Below, piece after piece: positions 62,132 to 64,000 of a stretch of 64,000 bases of DNA. The translations under genes were made by a program, and so were the position numbers. Origin of the DNA: Nocardioides acrostichi. Its GTDB lineage: Bacteria > Actinomycetota > Actinomycetes > Propionibacteriales > Nocardioidaceae. The notes below the pieces were generated by a model. That model saw only the letters and a program-made list of their open reading frames with translations, ran no database searches and was not told where the DNA came from. Positions within the stretch are counted from its first letter, which is position 1; each line of letters starts with the position of its first letter. Where the stretch lies: contig NZ_JADIVZ010000001.1 in NCBI RefSeq assembly GCF_015319165.1, positions 806,001 to 870,000 of the forward strand. The letters are read 5' to 3'.

Positions 62132-63805
62132 TCAGCGTTCGTACACGCATCGCCCGCCGGCCCAGGTCGAGGCGACCTCGCACGCGCCGATCTCGGAGGA
62201 GGGCAGGGTGAAGGGATCGCGGTCGAGGACGACGAGGTCCGCGCGGGCGCCGACGTGCACGAACCCGGCGTCGACGCGGTGGTCGGCCCACGCGGAGCCG
62301 CGGGTGTAGGCCGAGAGGGCCTGCTCCAGGCCGATCGTCTGGTCGAGCACGAGGGGCTCGGTGAGCTGGGCGGGGTCGGAGGCCCAGGCGCGCCGGTTGA
62401 CCAGCACGTGCACCGCTCCGAGCGGTTCGGGTGGATTGACCGGCCAGTCGCTGCCCCCCGAGAAGCGCGCCCGCCCCTCCAAGACGTCTCGGAAGGGGTA
62501 GTGCCAGCCGAAGCGCTCGGCGTCGAGATGCGGTGCGAGCAGGGTCACGGCCGGGGTCTCCCGACGTGCCCACATGCCCTGGAGGTTCGCGACCACCTGG
62601 AGGTCGCCGAATCGGTGCCGATCGCTCGGCCGGACGAGCTGGAGGTGCGCGATCTGGTGGCGTAGGTCGCGCAGACCGTGCTCGCGCTGCGCCTGCTCCA
62701 CCGCGTCGAGTGCCGTGTGGACGGCGGCGTCGCCGATGGCGTGGAAGTGACATTGCAGGCCGGCCGCGTGCAGCGCCGAGACCGAGGCACGGGCAGCCGA
62801 CTCGGAGAGGAACGGGAGGCCGTGGTCGCCGCACGGGCATCCGTGCAGATCGTCGTAGCCGTCGGTGAGCGTGGCGGTGAAGGTCTCCGAGATGCCGTCC
62901 ATCATCACCTTGACCGAACCGGCGTCCAGGCCCCGGGCAGCGAGCTCGTCGCGGCGCTGGACCAGCTCGCCCACCTGCGCGGCGATGGCGTCGTCGTCGC
63001 CACAGCGAGCCCGGTCCCACCACTGCGAGCAGCGCACCGTGGCGCTGAGCTGGTCGGCCTCGAGGAGGTCGAGGTAGGCCTGGGTGGGGTCGTCGAGCCC
63101 GGCATACCCTCCGATGAGAGCGTCGTGCCACCCGGTGACCCCCCACCCGTGCAAGCACCGCTGCGCCTCGCGCAAGGCGTCGGCGTCCTCCTCGCGGCTA
63201 CGGGTCACATGGTCGTGCACCAGCGCCATGGCGGCCTCGCGCAGGGTCCCCGTGGGATGACCGTGCTCGTCGCGCTCGATCCACCCGTCGGCAGGGTCGG
63301 GCGTGTCCCGGTTGACCCCGGCCACCTCCAGGGCGCGGGTGTTCACCCACGCGTCGTGGTGGTCGGTGCTGGGCAGGAACGCCGGGCGGTCGGGCACGAC
63401 GCGGTCGAGCAACTCCGCGGTGGGGCCGCGCTGGTCGAAGGCGTCGACCGACCATCCGCCGCCGCGCACCCACTGGTCCCCGTGACGACGACGCGCCGCG
63501 TCGCCGATCGCGGTGAGGTACTCCTCGGGCCGGGAGAGACCCGACATCTCGCAGCGCAACCGCTCCAGACCCCCGACCAGCGGGTGACAGTGCGCATCGT
63601 GGAAGCCAGGCATGATCAATCCGCCACGCAGGTCGACGCGTTCCACGGGGCCATCGAGGTCGGCCACCCGCTCGAGTACACGGTCGGCGGGGCCGGTGTC
63701 GACGATCCGGAGCCCCTGCACCAGCACGGCGTGCCCCGGCCGCCGACGATGTCCGTCGAAGACGTGACCACCCACGAAGAGGGTGCGCCGAGGTGCATCG
63801 CTCAC
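62132..63805 (-). CDS. amidohydrolase family protein, YtcJ-like
   Basis: A 557-residue metal-dependent amidohydrolase from GTG 63805. The first metal-binding motif is GFHDAHCHPLVG; others are HFHAIGDAAVHTALD and FSGGSDWPVNPPEPL. YtcJ-like enzymes deacylate N-acyl compounds. The start overlaps the stop of the upstream reductase gene, so they are coupled. The open frame extends to 63901 but the conserved N-terminus begins at 63805. Confidence 0.87.
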   Translation of the reverse strand: MSDAPRRTLFVGGHVFDGHRRRPGHAVLVQGLRIVDTGPADRVLERVADLDGPVERVDLRGGLIMPGFHDAHCHPLVGGLERLRCEMSGLSRPEEYLTAIGDAARRRHGDQWVRGGGWSVDAFDQRGPTAELLDRVVPDRPAFLPSTDHHDAWVNTRALEVAGVNRDTPDPADGWIERDEHGHPTGTLREAAMALVHDHVTRSREEDADALREAQRCLHGWGVTGWHDALIGGYAGLDDPTQAYLDLLEADQLSATVRCSQWWDRARCGDDDAIAAQVGELVQRRDELAARGLDAGSVKVMMDGISETFTATLTDGYDDLHGCPCGDHGLPFLSESAARASVSALHAAGLQCHFHAIGDAAVHTALDAVEQAQREHGLRDLRHQIAHLQLVRPSDRHRFGDLQVVANLQGMWARRETPAVTLLAPHLDAERFGWHYPFRDVLEGRARFSGGSDWPVNPPEPLGAVHVLVNRRAWASDPAQLTEPLVLDQTIGLEQALSAYTRGSAWADHRVDAGFVHVGARADLVVLDRDPFTLPSSEIGACEVASTWAGGRCVYER

Positions 63806-64000
63806 TGCGTGATCCGCCCGGCCAGGTCTGCGGCGTCGGCAGGTCGCGCCTTCTCGGCCAGCAGACTGCGCGCCTGCTCGAGGTCGGCGAAGAGGTTCCA
63901 CATGAGCACCCCGCGCACCGCGTCGTCGTCGAGGTAGTACACGACCGCCGCATCCTGTTCGCCGTCGACGACGTCGACGAAGGTCTCCATCGACGGGTCG
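63802..64000 (-). CDS. ferredoxin reductase-like protein, C-terminal end only
   Basis: The visible 66 residues (63802 to the window edge) match the C-terminal domain of rubredoxin/ferredoxin reductases: DAAVVYYLDDDAVRGVLMWNLFADLEQA. The rest of the gene lies beyond the window. The stop overlaps the YtcJ-like gene start. Its partner ferredoxin is not visible here. Confidence 0.65.
   Translation of the reverse strand, partial: DPSMETFVDVVDGEQDAAVVYYLDDDAVRGVLMWNLFADLEQARSLLAEKARPADAADLAGRITQ

Overview
The window looks like chromosome of a high-GC actinobacterium. GTG starts are common, ATGA and GTGA stop/start overlaps are frequent, long antisense open frames occur everywhere, and the gene content (FurA-KatG, OhrR-Ohr, HNH/DUF222, a PucR-type regulator, many acyl-CoA dehydrogenases and short-chain dehydrogenases) fits a Nocardioides-like organism. 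No rRNA, tRNA, phage, transposase or CRISPR-cas genes were seen. Genus-level placement is inference.

Positions 1-19243 are a catabolic region. It begins with the end of a branched-chain-type ABC importer (a LivM-LivG fusion, then LivF). An acyl-CoA dehydrogenase, an AMP-forming acyl-CoA ligase with an exact 51-bp internal duplication, and a quinone-oxidoreductase-like enzyme follow. Next come a GAF/PucR regulator, a thiolase, a reverse-strand enoyl-CoA hydratase, and a long run of overlapping genes: acyl-CoA dehydrogenase, SMP-30 lactonase, enoyl-CoA hydratase, two SDRs, an ACAD10/11-like dehydrogenase, an SDR, an APH-like kinase, a MaoC hydratase and a FabG-like SDR. Lactonase, CoA ligase, APH-like kinase and ACAD10/11-like enzyme together suggest breakdown of a lactone or 4-hydroxy acid through phosphorylated acyl-CoA, followed by beta-oxidation.

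Positions 19244-28573 hold mixed genes: an Excalibur/FN3 secreted protein, a cysteine-desulfurase-like enzyme, a YchJ protein, an MFS exporter with a divergent ArsR-like regulator, a DUF222/HNH endonuclease, an ADP-ribosylglycohydrolase, and an ohrR-ohr operon.

Positions 28750-37289 (perhaps to 39365) form a nitrogen-starvation cluster of the Nit1C / MSMEG_0565-0572 / Sll0783-0787 type. It contains an amidohydrolase, a Sll0783-like protein, a radical SAM protein, a GNAT/AIR-synthase fusion, a nitrilase, a small MSMEG_0570-like protein, a flavin oxidoreductase, a second nitrilase-fold protein and a glycosyltransferase. The second nitrilase-fold protein has lost the catalytic cysteine (Cys to Asp) and has Glu to Asp at the general base, so it looks like a pseudoenzyme kept beside its active relative. 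Related clusters have been linked to cyanide or nitrile nitrogen use and to nitrogen starvation; the role here is inferred.

Positions 39440-53331 carry acetyltransferases, an MFS protein, UppP, a flippase-like/GT4/PIG-L deacetylase operon, an aldehyde dehydrogenase, an alpha/beta hydrolase, a thiolase-hydratase fusion, a CDF metal exporter and an ACT-domain protein. Scattered through this part, mostly in convergent gaps, are arrays of 22-bp repeats of two related families that often supply the stop codons of the flanking genes. Positions 53329-64000 hold a TetR/CBS operon diverging from a Rieske oxygenase/DapB-like pair, an SMR pump, furA-katG with a near-perfect FurA-type operator, a DUF1295 membrane protein, an NDH-2-like flavoprotein, a YtcJ-like amidohydrolase and the end of a ferredoxin-reductase-like gene.
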